A stretch of 35,955 nucleotides of DNA from Ruminococcus sp. (GCA_031262625.1 JAISHJ010000049.1:1-35955); one strand, 5' to 3'. Positions 7,638 through 16,086 are shown, counted from the first letter of the stretch. The notes: generated from the sequence alone by a model not told the origin. Numbers and translations are program-made.

Positions 7638-9389
7638 TTGAATACAGTATTTGGTATTAACGGACCGGTTGTAAAGGTTCGTGATACGAAGTCGTTCTCT
7701 ATGATGGAGATGGTTTTCGTCGGAAAAAAGCGGCTTATCGGCGAGATAATCGGGATTAATTCCGATGAGACGACTATTCAGGTTTACGAATCGACTACCG
7801 GGCTTATGCCGGGCGAACCTGTTGTAGGTTCGGGTGCGCCTATGTCCGCGACACTCGGTCCCGGTATCCTTGCTAATATTTTCGACGGAATCGAGCGCCC
7901 CTTAAAATCGCTCGAAGCCGTTACCGGTGCGTTTATTGCCGAGGGCGCGGCGGTTACTACCCTTGATGAAGATAAAAAATGGGAAGTAACGCTTAACGTC
8001 AAGCCCGGCGACACAGTTTCCGGCGGGCAGATTTTCGCAACCTGTCCCGAAACTCCTGTTATAATGCACAAATGCTTAGTTCCTCCCGATATATCAGGTG
8101 AGGTTACTTGGGTTGCTTCCGACGGCGAATACACGATAGTTGACAAAATCGCTGTTGTTAAGGCTTCCGACGGCACTGAGCATGAACTTAAGCTTGCGCA
8201 AAAATGGCCTATTAAAATTCCCCGCCCGATTACTAAACGTGTAGCGGTTTCACGCCCGCTTATTACAGGGCAGAGGATCATTGATACAATTATTCCCATT
8301 TCAAAGGGCGGCACGGCGGCAATTCCGGGCGGCTTCGGTACAGGGAAAACTATGACCCAGCATCAGCTTGCGAAATGGTGCGATGCGGATATTATCGTCT
8401 ATATCGGCTGCGGCGAGCGCGGAAATGAGATGACACAGGTTCTCGAAGAATTCACGGGGCTTGTTGACCCGAAGACGGGCAATGCTCTCACCGACAGAAC
8501 CGTGCTTATCGCTAACACTTCTAATATGCCGGTTGCAGCGAGAGAAGCTTCCATTTACACCGGAATTACTCTTGCTGAATACTATCGCGACATGGGTTAC
8601 CATATCGCTATTATGGCGGATTCAACCTCACGCTGGGCGGAAGCGCTCCGCGAAATAAGCGGCAGACTTGAAGAAATGCCGGCAGAGGAAGGTTTCCCGG
8701 CGTATCTTCCGTCAAGGCTTTCGGAATTTTACGAGCGTGCAGGCTATGTTGAAACGCTTTCCGACAGCGAAGGTTCCGTTACAATTATCGGTGCAGTTTC
8801 ACCGCAGGGCGCAGACTTCTCCGAGCCTGTTACGCAGAATACAAAACGTTTTGTGCGTTGCTTTTGGGCGCTTGACAAAAACTTAGCGTATGCGCGCCAT
8901 TACCCCGCGATTAACTGGAACGACAGTTACTCCGAATATGCGGACGAACTTGCGGAGTATTACCACGATAATGTTAACATAGATTTCATGAGTTATCGCC
9001 AGCAGATTGCCAATATCCTCCATGAGGAGAGCAAACTCATGGAGATTGTAAAGCTTATCGGGTCGGATGTTTTACCGGAAGACCAAAAGCTTGTTATCGA
9101 AATTGCTTCGGTTGTCAGAATAGGATTTTTACAGCAAAACGCCTACCATAAAGATGACACCTATGTTCCGCTTGATAAGCAGTTTAAGATGATGAACAGC
9201 ATACTTCACCTTTACGACAAGTGTAAAGCAGCAGTGGCGAGCGGAATTCCCGTTTCTGAAATTTCAAAAACAGGTGTTTTCGACAAGGTTACTAAGATGA
9301 AATATGACATACCGAACGACAAACCGCAGTTCTTCAACGTGCTTGATACTGAAGTTGAAGAAACGCTTAAAAACATTAAAAAGGAGTAG
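7638..9389 (+). CDS. ntpA: V-type ATPase catalytic subunit A
   Basis: Catalytic nucleotide-binding subunit of the head; three copies alternate with subunit B. The 583-residue length is normal. Features in order are an N-terminal beta barrel, the A-specific non-homologous insert (about 110-195), the P-loop GGFGTGKT at 231-238, the catalytic Glu260 in CGERGNE, and a helical C-terminal domain. The P-loop starts with Gly-Gly where many family members have Gly-Pro. The start is TTG at 7638, with AGAGGGAG at 7623-7630 about 7 nt upstream, and the protein opens with NTVFGINGPVVKV as expected. Subunit B follows after 9 bp. Confidence 0.98.
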   Translation: MNTVFGINGPVVKVRDTKSFSMMEMVFVGKKRLIGEIIGINSDETTIQVYESTTGLMPGEPVVGSGAPMSATLGPGILANIFDGIERPLKSLEAVTGAFIAEGAAVTTLDEDKKWEVTLNVKPGDTVSGGQIFATCPETPVIMHKCLVPPDISGEVTWVASDGEYTIVDKIAVVKASDGTEHELKLAQKWPIKIPRPITKRVAVSRPLITGQRIIDTIIPISKGGTAAIPGGFGTGKTMTQHQLAKWCDADIIVYIGCGERGNEMTQVLEEFTGLVDPKTGNALTDRTVLIANTSNMPVAAREASIYTGITLAEYYRDMGYHIAIMADSTSRWAEALREISGRLEEMPAEEGFPAYLPSRLSEFYERAGYVETLSDSEGSVTIIGAVSPQGADFSEPVTQNTKRFVRCFWALDKNLAYARHYPAINWNDSYSEYADELAEYYHDNVNIDFMSYRQQIANILHEESKLMEIVKLIGSDVLPEDQKLVIEIASVVRIGFLQQNAYHKDDTYVPLDKQFKMMNSILHLYDKCKAAVASGIPVSEISKTGVFDKVTKMKYDIPNDKPQFFNVLDTEVEETLKNIKKE

Positions 9390-9398
9390 GCGGATATT

Positions 9399-10805
9399 AT
9401 GGCACTTCAATATGTCGGCTTAAAAGAGATTAACGGTCCGCTTATCGTCCTTGATAACGTAAGCAATGCGTTTTATGACGAGATGGTGGAAATAAAGCTT
9501 GAAAACGGCACTTCCCGTATGGGACGTGTGGTTGAGATACAGGGGCGGCGCGTAGTTCTCCAAGTATTTGAGGGAACGAAAGGCTTGTCACTCGAAAATA
9601 CACGTACAAGATTTATCGGTAAACCGATGGAGATGCCGCTGTCTACAGACCTTTTGGGGCGTGTATTCTCCGGCGCAGGAAGACCGATTGACGGACTGGG
9701 CGACATCTTCGCGGAAAGTGCAGCAGACGTTAACGGAAAGCCTCTAAACCCTGTTTCCCGCGAATACCCCCGAAACTATATACGTACCGGAATTTCCGCG
9801 ATAGATGCGCTTATGACTTTAATCCGCGGGCAGAAACTCCCGATATTTTCGGGCTCGGGTCTGTCGCACAATAAGCTTGCGGTACAGATTGTACGTCAGG
9901 CGCAGATTACAGACGACAGCGGCGTTACAAGCGACGACTTCGCGATAGTTTTCGCTGCAATGGGCGTAAAAAATGACGTTGCGGAATATTTCCGCAAATC
10001 CTTCGAGGAAACAGGCGTACTCTCAAGAGTAGTTATGTTTTTAAACCTCTCTAACGACCCGATTATCGAACGTATTTTAACTCCGCGCTGTGCTTTGGCA
10101 GTTGCGGAATATCTTGCATTTGAAAAGGATATGCATATCCTTGTTATCCTCACAGATATGACTTCTTACGCCGAAGCAGTCCGCGAATTTTCAAGTTCTA
10201 AGGGCGAAATTCCCGGGCGTAAAGGCTTCCCGGGTTACCTTTATTCCGACCTTGCTTCGATTTACGAAAGAGCCGGTATTATAAATACCGCGAAAGGTTC
10301 TGTTACACAAATTCCGATACTGACAATGCCTAACGACGATATTACTCACCCTGTTCCTGACTTAACCGGATATATCACAGAGGGGCAGATTGTTCTTGAC
10401 AGAACCCTCGACCAGACGGGAGTTTATCCTTCAATCAGTGTCCTGCCGTCACTTTCAAGGCTTATGAAGGACGGTATCGGCGAAGGTTATACCAGAGATG
10501 ACCACGCCGACGTTTCTAACCAGCTTTTCGCTGCATACGCGAAGGTACAGGATGCGAGAGCGCTTGCTCAGGTTATCGGCGAAGATGAACTCTCCGACAC
10601 AGATAAAGCTTATATGAAGTTCGGTAAGCTTTTTGAAAAATATTTCGTTGCCCAACGCCCGGACGAAAACCGCACTATTGAAGAAACTCTCGACCTTGGT
10701 TGGGCTCTCCTCTCAACCATGCCGCGCAGTCTCCTTGATCGAGTAAGCGATGATGTTCTTGACAAACATTATGACCCCGAAAAAGCGGAGAATTACAAGG
10801 TTTAG
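9399..10805 (+). CDS. ntpB: V-type ATPase regulatory subunit B
   Basis: Non-catalytic subunit of the A3B3 head that completes the nucleotide sites at the interface. The 468-residue product has no P-loop; in its place is [20 protein letters not shown], typical of B subunits. Further marks are [20 protein letters not shown] and the catalytic-site-facing [14 protein letters not shown]. The ATG at 9399 is preceded by AAGGAG overlapping the end of ntpA and a closer GGCGG. A 114-bp spacer with a direct repeat separates it from subunit D, the longest gap inside the ATPase gene set. Confidence 0.98.
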   Translation: MALQYVGLKEINGPLIVLDNVSNAFYDEMVEIKLENGTSRMGRVVEIQGRRVVLQVFEGTKGLSLENTRTRFIGKPMEMPLSTDLLGRVFSGAGRPIDGLGDIFAESAADVNGKPLNPVSREYPRNYIRTGISAIDALMTLIRGQKLPIFSGSGLSHNKLAVQIVRQAQITDDSGVTSDDFAIVFAAMGVKNDVAEYFRKSFEETGVLSRVVMFLNLSNDPIIERILTPRCALAVAEYLAFEKDMHILVILTDMTSYAEAVREFSSSKGEIPGRKGFPGYLYSDLASIYERAGIINTAKGSVTQIPILTMPNDDITHPVPDLTGYITEGQIVLDRTLDQTGVYPSISVLPSLSRLMKDGIGEGYTRDDHADVSNQLFAAYAKVQDARALAQVIGEDELSDTDKAYMKFGKLFEKYFVAQRPDENRTIEETLDLGWALLSTMPRSLLDRVSDDVLDKHYDPEKAENYKV

Positions 10806-10806
10806 C

Positions 10807-10884
10807 GTGGGTAGACGACGACTGTACAAAGATAAGAAACGGTTACGGAGACTGTACAGAGAAGGCACAGGGATGTCGGATTAA
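10807..10884 (+). other. Possible 25-codon basic mini-ORF with an internal 30-bp-spaced direct repeat
   Basis: Two base pairs after the ntpB stop, a GTG opens a 25-residue frame rich in Arg and Lys with RRLY-like units repeated. The DNA shows GACTGTACAAAGA (10820-10832) and GACTGTACAGAGA (10850-10862), one mismatch in 13, exactly 30 bp apart. The only ribosome binding site candidate is a weak ACAAGG ending at 10800. It could be a coupled mini-protein, a protein-binding repeat, or a remnant of an inserted sequence. I do not claim it is translated. Confidence 0.25.
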
Positions 10885-10919
10885 CGCTAATTATTGCAAA
10901 TTTGAAAGGGTGAGGATTT

Positions 10920-11573
10920 ATGGCTGATCAAGTTTTCCCGACCAAAGGCAACCTCTTAAATACACAGAAATCGCTGAGCCTTGCAACGCTCGGTTATGAA
11001 CTGCTTGATAAAAAGCGCAATATCCTCATCCGCGAATTAATGTCGATGGTTGACAAGGCAAAACAGCTTCGCGGAACTATCGACAGCACCTATATTCAAG
11101 CTTATCAAGCACTCCAGATGGCGAATATTTCACGCGGTATTATCGGAAATATCGCCGACAGTATGCCGATTGAAGACAGTCTCACTGTGACATACAGAAG
11201 CGTTATGGGATGTGAACTTCCGCAGGTTTCTATAAACGAAAAAAAGCCGCAGATTTTATACGGCTTCTTAAACACCGATGTCCATATTGACAAAGCTTAT
11301 ATCTGCTTTGAAAAAGTTAAGGTTATGACTGCCGCGCTTGCGGAAGTTGATAACGGTATCTACCGCCTTACAAACTCAATCAGAAAGACACAAACTCGCG
11401 CAAACGCACTCCAAAACATCGTTATTCCGCGTTATAAAAAGACTGTGAAATTTATATCCGAATCTCTTGAAGAAAAAGAGCGTGAGGATTTTTCACGTAT
11501 GAAGGTTATTAAAACGCAGAAGGAACGGCGTAAAAAACGCTATAAAATTAAATCAACCGAAAATGCGGCGTAA
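10920..11573 (+). CDS. ntpD: V-type ATPase subunit D (central rotor shaft)
   Basis: Subunit D is the long rotor shaft inside the A3B3 head, coupling ATP turnover to ring rotation. The 217-residue product is almost entirely helical, with N- and C-terminal coiled-coil arms. The N-terminal arm contains FPTKGNLLNTQKSLSLA and LLDKKRNILIREL, both typical of the family. The C-terminal arm contains RTRANALQNIVIPRYKKTV-like residues. The C-terminus is strongly basic. GTGAGG at 10910-10915 precedes the ATG by 4 nt. It is the last ATPase gene; an acetyltransferase gene follows after 15 bp. Confidence 0.96.
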   Translation: MADQVFPTKGNLLNTQKSLSLATLGYELLDKKRNILIRELMSMVDKAKQLRGTIDSTYIQAYQALQMANISRGIIGNIADSMPIEDSLTVTYRSVMGCELPQVSINEKKPQILYGFLNTDVHIDKAYICFEKVKVMTAALAEVDNGIYRLTNSIRKTQTRANALQNIVIPRYKKTVKFISESLEEKEREDFSRMKVIKTQKERRKKRYKIKSTENAA

Positions 11574-11588
11574 GAATTTTGAGGGAAT

Positions 11589-12155
11589 ATGACAGTCACT
11601 GCGGTTATGAAAAACCTTCCGGAAATCGAAACGCCGCGCCTAATTTTAAGAGCGGCTAAGACTTCTGATGCGCCCGATATAGCAGAGTGGATGTCCGACC
11701 CGGAACTTTATGAACTGTGGGCGGCAAATCCGCTTCCGCTTGAACTTAATCCGCTTGAATACTATTCAGACGAAAAAAATCTTCTTGAGCCGGAATTTGA
11801 ATCCCTTGACTGGTTTATCTATCATAAAGCGGACGGAAAAGTTATAGGCGAAGTAGAATTTTACGACATAAAAAATGACTATCAGACTGAAATGAGTTAC
11901 AGAATTTCAAAGCATTACCGTAACTGCGGATATGCATCAGAAGCGGCAGAAGCGGCGGTAAAAGCAGTCTTTCGCTATACTGATATTAACCGCATTTCTG
12001 TGCACATAGATACGAAAAATACTGCATCGGAAAAGCTTATTAAAAAAATCGGCTTTTCATATGAAGGTACATTACGAAGCGAAATGTTCTTTGACACAGT
12101 GTCTGACTATAAAATATTCTCAGCTTTACGTTCAGATAATAATTTTAGGAAGTGA
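11589..12155 (+). CDS. GNAT N-acetyltransferase (RimJ/RimL type)
   Basis: An acetyl-CoA-dependent transferase of the RimJ/RimL branch, which acetylates ribosomal protein N-termini or small amines; the substrate here is unknown. The 188-residue protein opens with LPEIETPRLILRAAKTSDAPD, the branch signature. It continues to MSYRISKHYRNCGYASEAAEA, where the R/N-x-x-G-x-A acetyl-CoA loop sits, then NTASEKLIKKIGFSYEGTLR. GAGGG at 11581-11585 is only 3 nt from the ATG at 11589, so Met7 at 11607 may be the real start. It sits between ntpD and nfnA; the nfnA ribosome binding site overlaps its end, suggesting co-transcription. Confidence 0.9.
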   Translation: MTVTAVMKNLPEIETPRLILRAAKTSDAPDIAEWMSDPELYELWAANPLPLELNPLEYYSDEKNLLEPEFESLDWFIYHKADGKVIGEVEFYDIKNDYQTEMSYRISKHYRNCGYASEAAEAAVKAVFRYTDINRISVHIDTKNTASEKLIKKIGFSYEGTLRSEMFFDTVSDYKIFSALRSDNNFRK

Positions 12156-12159
12156 AAAA

Positions 12160-13008
12160 GTGTATAAAATAGCATACAAAAAAATGCTTAACCCGACTGT
12201 AGGATTAATGAAAATTGAAGCGCCGCTAATTGCAAAAAAAGCTTTGCCGGGGCAGTTTATAATCCTTCGTACAGATGAAAACGGTGAGAGGATTCCCTTA
12301 ACCGTTGCGGAGACGGACAAGAAGTCTCTCGTAACGATTATTTTTCAGCTTGTGGGCGCGACAACTATAAAATTAGGCGCAATGAACGAAGGCGATTACT
12401 TATCTGATTTTGCAGGACCTCTCGGTCGCCCTTCAAAGCTTGAAGGGCTTAAAAACGTTGCTGTAATCGGCGGAGGTGTCGGCTCTGCAATTGCTTATCC
12501 TGTTGCGAAAGGTTTACACGAAAACGGCGCGAAAGTTCATATTATAGCAGGGTTCAGAAGCCGCGACCTCGTAATTTTAGAAGAAGAATTCGCCGCAATT
12601 TCCGACGAATTTTTAATAATGACCGACGATGGTTCATACGGGCAAAAAGGACTTGTTACGGATGCACTTAAGGCTATAATTGAGCGGGGTGAAAACCTCG
12701 ACGAAGTTATCGCGATAGGACCTCTTGTTATGATGAAATTTGTCGCAAAACTTGCGAAAGAATATAACATAAAAACCACCGTTTCGATGAATCCGATAAT
12801 GGTTGACGGCACGGGAATGTGCGGATGCTGTAGGATTACTGTCGGCGGAAAAACTAAATTCGCTTGCGTTGACGGTCCTGATTTTGACGGATTTGAAGTA
12901 GATTTTGATGAAGCTATGAGCAGACTTTCGGAATACAAAGTTTTCGAGGGAAATGCTAAAGACCACGTTTGCAATCTATTAAATATGAAGAACGGGACGG
13001 TGAATTAA
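12160..13008 (+). CDS. nfnA: NADH-dependent ferredoxin:NADP+ oxidoreductase, small (alpha) subunit
   Basis: Likely the small subunit of NfnAB, which couples reduced ferredoxin and NADH oxidation to NADPH formation by flavin bifurcation. The start is GTG at 12160 (AGGAAG at 12147-12152), not an upstream ATG inside the preceding gene; this gives 282 residues. A ferredoxin-reductase-type FAD domain has RIPLTVA (44-50), then a nucleotide-binding GGGVGSA (104-110). The C-terminal iron-sulfur motif has Cys221, 223, 224 and 236, with Asp216 just before. Known NfnA binds [2Fe-2S] with one Asp and three Cys, which fits. The partner nfnB follows after 2 bp. A generic sulfide dehydrogenase-type name is possible. 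Confidence 0.93.
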   Translation: MYKIAYKKMLNPTVGLMKIEAPLIAKKALPGQFIILRTDENGERIPLTVAETDKKSLVTIIFQLVGATTIKLGAMNEGDYLSDFAGPLGRPSKLEGLKNVAVIGGGVGSAIAYPVAKGLHENGAKVHIIAGFRSRDLVILEEEFAAISDEFLIMTDDGSYGQKGLVTDALKAIIERGENLDEVIAIGPLVMMKFVAKLAKEYNIKTTVSMNPIMVDGTGMCGCCRITVGGKTKFACVDGPDFDGFEVDFDEAMSRLSEYKVFEGNAKDHVCNLLNMKNGTVN

Positions 13009-13010
13009 TC

Positions 13011-14396
13011 ATGCCTAACATGAGCTTAAAGAAAAATGATATGCCGTCCCAAAAGCCTGATGTACGTAACAAAAATTTCTCGGAAGTAGCCCTCGGTTAC
13101 AGCGAGGAACAAGCTTTAGATGAAGCTTCGCGCTGCCTTAACTGCAAGAATAAACCCTGTGTTTCGGGTTGCCCTGTGGGGATTGATATTCCTTCGTTTA
13201 TTGAACTTATGAAGGCGAAAGACTATATCGGAGCGCATAAAAAAATCACCGAAGCCTCCTCTCTTCCGGCTGTTTGCGGCAGAGTTTGCCCTCAAGAATC
13301 GCAGTGCGAAGGAAAATGTGTTCGCGGGATTAAGGGCGAAAGTGTAGCAATCGGACGGCTTGAACGCTTTGCGGCGGATTTTTACAGCGCTAACTGCGAA
13401 GAAAAAACGACCGGTAAAATTACTCCCTGCGGTATAAAAGCGGCGGTTGTAGGTTCAGGTCCGGCAGGGTTAACCTGTGCGGGTGAACTTGCGAAAAACG
13501 GCTGTGAAGTTACCGTTTTCGAGGCTCTCCATAAGCCCGGCGGAGTACTTGTTTACGGAATTCCCGAATTTAGGCTTCCGAAAGCAGTTGTTGCGCGTGA
13601 AGTTGAAGGCTTAAAATCAATGGGAGTTGAAATTGTCACAAACGCTGTAATTGGGCGGACAATTACTGTTGATGAACTTTTTGAGCAAGGCTACAACGCG
13701 ATATTTATCGGTTCCGGCGCGGGTCTGCCGAACTTTATGAAAATTCCCGGGGAGAGCCTTAAGGGCGTGTATTCCGCCAACGAATACCTGACTCGGATTA
13801 ACCTTATGAAGGCGTATGAAAACGAATCCGATACACCTGCAAAACGCGCAAAAAATGTTGCTGTTGTCGGCGGCGGAAATGTCGCTATGGATGCGGCAAG
13901 ATGTGCTAAACGTCTTGGTGCAGAAAATGTTTATATAGTTTATCGCCGCTCCGAAACGGAGATGCCGGCGCGTACGGAGGAAGTTCACCACGCAAAAGAA
14001 GAGGGAATTATCTTCAAAACTCTCTGTAATCCTACCGAAATTATAGGCGATGAAAGCAAAACAGTTACACAGTTAAAATGTTTTGAAATGACTCTCGGTG
14101 AGCCGGACGATTCCGGGCGCAGACGTCCTGTAGTAAAGCCCGAGTCGGAATTTATTCTTGACTGTGATGCGGTAATTATGGCAATCGGAACGTCTCCGAA
14201 CCCGCTTATAAAAGACACTACGGAAGGGCTTGACACTAACCGCTGGGGCTGTATAGTAGCGGATGATAACGGTAAAACTACACGCGAAAATGTATATGCC
14301 GGCGGAGATGCAGTAACCGGCGCAGCTACGGTAATTTTAGCGATGGGTGCCGGAAAAACTGCCGCACAAGCTATACTGAAAAAATTTGAAAAGTAA
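13011..14396 (+). CDS. nfnB: NfnAB large (beta) subunit, glutamate synthase small-chain-like flavoprotein
   Basis: Large subunit partner of NfnA; in the known enzyme it carries the bifurcating FAD, two [4Fe-4S] clusters and the NADPH site. The frame is open from 12969, but ATG at 13011 lies 2 bp after the nfnA stop with GGGACGG at 12995-13001, giving 461 residues. Cys42, 45, 50, 54 and Cys89, 93, 99, 103 form the N-terminal cluster ligands (one ligand may be non-Cys in NfnB). FAD binding is at GSGPAG (148-153) and NADP(H) binding at VVGGGNVAMDAAR (285-297). Without NfnA it would look like GltD; the pairing decides the call. A large palindrome begins 4 bp after the stop. Confidence 0.93.
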   Translation: MPNMSLKKNDMPSQKPDVRNKNFSEVALGYSEEQALDEASRCLNCKNKPCVSGCPVGIDIPSFIELMKAKDYIGAHKKITEASSLPAVCGRVCPQESQCEGKCVRGIKGESVAIGRLERFAADFYSANCEEKTTGKITPCGIKAAVVGSGPAGLTCAGELAKNGCEVTVFEALHKPGGVLVYGIPEFRLPKAVVAREVEGLKSMGVEIVTNAVIGRTITVDELFEQGYNAIFIGSGAGLPNFMKIPGESLKGVYSANEYLTRINLMKAYENESDTPAKRAKNVAVVGGGNVAMDAARCAKRLGAENVYIVYRRSETEMPARTEEVHHAKEEGIIFKTLCNPTEIIGDESKTVTQLKCFEMTLGEPDDSGRRRPVVKPESEFILDCDAVIMAIGTSPNPLIKDTTEGLDTNRWGCIVADDNGKTTRENVYAGGDAVTGAATVILAMGAGKTAAQAILKKFEK

Positions 14397-14400
14397 CAAG

Positions 14401-14559
14401 AACTTGTATTCATAGCGTGAAGTCGTTCGAGAGCGGCGCGATTTTTTCGCTATGCAAGGAAGTTTTGCGCCGCTTTGCTGACGCAAGGCAAGCAAAACTG
14501 ACGTAGCAGAGCGGAAAAAGCGCGCTGCTATCGGGCGGCTGAACCTATGAATACAAGTT
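14401..14559. repeat. 159-bp imperfect palindromic element (MITE-like or structured RNA)
   Basis: Perfect 15-bp terminal inverted repeats (AACTTGTATTCATAG at 14401-14415 and its complement at 14545-14559) bound a segment whose inner arms also pair. An inner pair AGTTTTGC (14461-14468) and GCAAAACT (14492-14499) has the same centre, 14480, as the ends. Between them, roughly three quarters of positions of the arm 14424-14468 match the reverse complement of the right arm. Several exceptions are G-U pairs in plus-strand RNA. There is no ORF of note and no clear target-site duplication. It may be a non-autonomous transposon or a structured 3' UTR of nfnB. Confidence 0.8.
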
Positions 14560-14564
14560 ATAAA

Positions 14565-14589
14565 ATCCCCGCAAAAATTTTGCGGGGAT
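14565..14589 (+). terminator. Perfect 12-bp hairpin, probable terminator for the nfnAB transcript
   Basis: ATCCCCGCAAAA and TTTTGCGGGGAT form a perfect inverted repeat with a single-base centre. There is no T run after it on the plus strand, so intrinsic termination relies on the stem's own T-rich inner part. It could also stabilise the RNA 3' end or act on the minus strand. It ends 25 bp before the lipoprotein gene. Confidence 0.5.
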
Positions 14590-14614
14590 ACGTACATAAT
14601 TATAAGGAGTAATT

Positions 14615-15241
14615 ATGATAAAAAAATCAATAATTATTGTAATTAGTATGTTTATGTTTGGTTTGACTGCCTGCGGTTTAAGTGAGACAGAAATGAACAA
14701 TGCGGCGACCGGAATTCTCTCTGCAATTCAATCGGAAACGAGTGAAACTACAGTCAAAACTACAGAGAAAAAAGCGGGAATTACAGAGACTGCGGAAGAT
14801 GATATTATGACGGCGGAAACTACTGCCGCAGAGACTGCAACAGTTACGACTACAACCGCGCCTGCTACTACTACCGTTACGACAACTACTGTTGCGCCTG
14901 TTGATAACGAAGCGGAGTACATAAAATCGCTTTTTGATTCACAGAGCAGCGACGTTTGGGTAACCGGCAGCGGTGTCGTTACGCGTGTCCTAAAGGACGA
15001 CAATGAGGGCGACCGCCACCAGCGTTTTATTCTCGAATTATCTACCGGGCAGACCCTGCTTTTTGCGCATAATATCGACATTGCGCCGCGAATTGATGAC
15101 ATCGCGAAGGGCGATATAATCAGCTTTTACGGCGAATATATCTTTTCCGATGAGGGCGGCACTGTCCATTGGACGCACCATGACCCGGACGGCAGTTCCG
15201 ACGGCGGTTGGCTTAAAAAAGGCGATACGGTTTACAAATAA
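14615..15241 (+). CDS. DUF3465 domain lipoprotein with Thr-rich linker
   Basis: A secreted, membrane-anchored protein of 208 residues. The N-terminus has Lys3-Lys4, a hydrophobic stretch and the lipobox GLTAC with Cys20, so it should be lipidated. Residues about 45-105 are a low-complexity Thr/Glu/Ala segment resembling a cell-wall spacer. The C-terminal domain (about 107-208) contains VWVTGSGVVTRVL, RHQRFILELSTGQTLLFAHN and GTVHWTHHDPDG, which I recognise as DUF3465, a small uncharacterised beta-rich domain. The biochemical role is unknown. AAGGAG at 14603-14608 precedes the ATG by 6 nt. It runs convergently into the acetyltransferase gene on the other strand, with 9 bp between the stops. 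Confidence 0.88.
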   Translation: MIKKSIIIVISMFMFGLTACGLSETEMNNAATGILSAIQSETSETTVKTTEKKAGITETAEDDIMTAETTAAETATVTTTTAPATTTVTTTTVAPVDNEAEYIKSLFDSQSSDVWVTGSGVVTRVLKDDNEGDRHQRFILELSTGQTLLFAHNIDIAPRIDDIAKGDIISFYGEYIFSDEGGTVHWTHHDPDGSSDGGWLKKGDTVYK

Positions 15242-15250
15242 TCATCGAAT

Positions 15251-16081
15251 TTATATTCGAGATTTTTCACCCATCGCGTATTTTGCGCAAGGCTTTGCAC
15301 CTAATTTACCGTACCAAGAAACTAAACCGGTGTATCCTATAAAGCAACGTTTTATCTTTAATTCCGTCAAAATTTTTAGTGCTTCTTTGCATAGTTTCAT
15401 ACCGAGTCCGAATTTCCGATAACGCTCTCGAACGCCCACACAGCCGAATCCACCGGTATTCGGAAAGCTTAGAGAATATGGATTATCTTCATCAATAACT
15501 ATGCCGCCGGCGATTTCGCCGGTGCTTTTTTCGATTGCGAGAAGGCACCTGTCAGAAGATGCGTAAGCATCACCCCAGCCGCTTATTTCATCGCCCGCTA
15601 TTTTAGCGGCGGCAATTTCATCATCTTTTCGATACCGAAAATCGAAATCATCACCATCATAAGCACTGACATTTTCCCAAATGTTATTATCAGTTTCAAG
15701 CATCATATCAAAGCTGTCCCAAGTGAAATTATAGCCGCATTTTGTGAAAAATTCTTTCGCAGAATTACACGGAATTTCCGGCACACCCGGATATAAATAA
15801 TGCGTTGTGGAGTGTCCTAAAATGAGTTTATCATATTCTGAAAAAATCTCTTTTTCTACATCTTCAAGAAGCTTTTTACCGATACCTTGACGTCTGTAAT
15901 CCTGTCTCACACACAAGAGAAGCAGAGCGTTTTTTTGGTATATCGCATAGCCTTTATCTTCGTAAAAAAGTATTTTTGAAGGATTATTATCAAGTCCAAG
16001 TTGCTCAAAAAACGTCTCAAAATTTGCAAGAAGTTTTGGAAAACACTCAGTGTAGATTTTATAAATTTCATTCTTATTCAT
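15251..16081 (-). CDS. Tandem GNAT-domain acetyltransferase
   Basis: A 276-residue protein with two GNAT folds. The first (about 1-125) has VRQDYRRQGIGKKLLEDVE, the acetyl-CoA pyrophosphate loop. The second (about 130-276) has VRERYRKFGLGMKLCKEAL and ends with a WYGKLGAKPCAKYAMG segment. Substrate is unknown. The frame is open back to 16210 inside the M42 gene, but ATG at 16081 with CGGAG about 8 nt upstream, 5 bp after the preceding stop, is the clear start. It is the last gene of the leftward murD-M42-M42 unit and may share its transcript. Short tandem GNAT proteins of this kind often modify small molecules, but nothing here fixes the substrate. Confidence 0.88.
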   Translation of the reverse strand: MNKNEIYKIYTECFPKLLANFETFFEQLGLDNNPSKILFYEDKGYAIYQKNALLLLCVRQDYRRQGIGKKLLEDVEKEIFSEYDKLILGHSTTHYLYPGVPEIPCNSAKEFFTKCGYNFTWDSFDMMLETDNNIWENVSAYDGDDFDFRYRKDDEIAAAKIAGDEISGWGDAYASSDRCLLAIEKSTGEIAGGIVIDEDNPYSLSFPNTGGFGCVGVRERYRKFGLGMKLCKEALKILTELKIKRCFIGYTGLVSWYGKLGAKPCAKYAMGEKSRI

Positions 16082-16086
16082 GTTTT

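Noticed and set aside
7784-8314. 176-codon minus-strand frame opposite ntpA
   Set aside because: Entirely inside a secure catalytic subunit gene; composition reflects the codon use of the opposite strand.
14390-14570. Target-site duplication flanking the palindromic element
   Set aside because: Bases just outside the two ends do not form a matching direct repeat of useful length, so insertion cannot be proved from this window.
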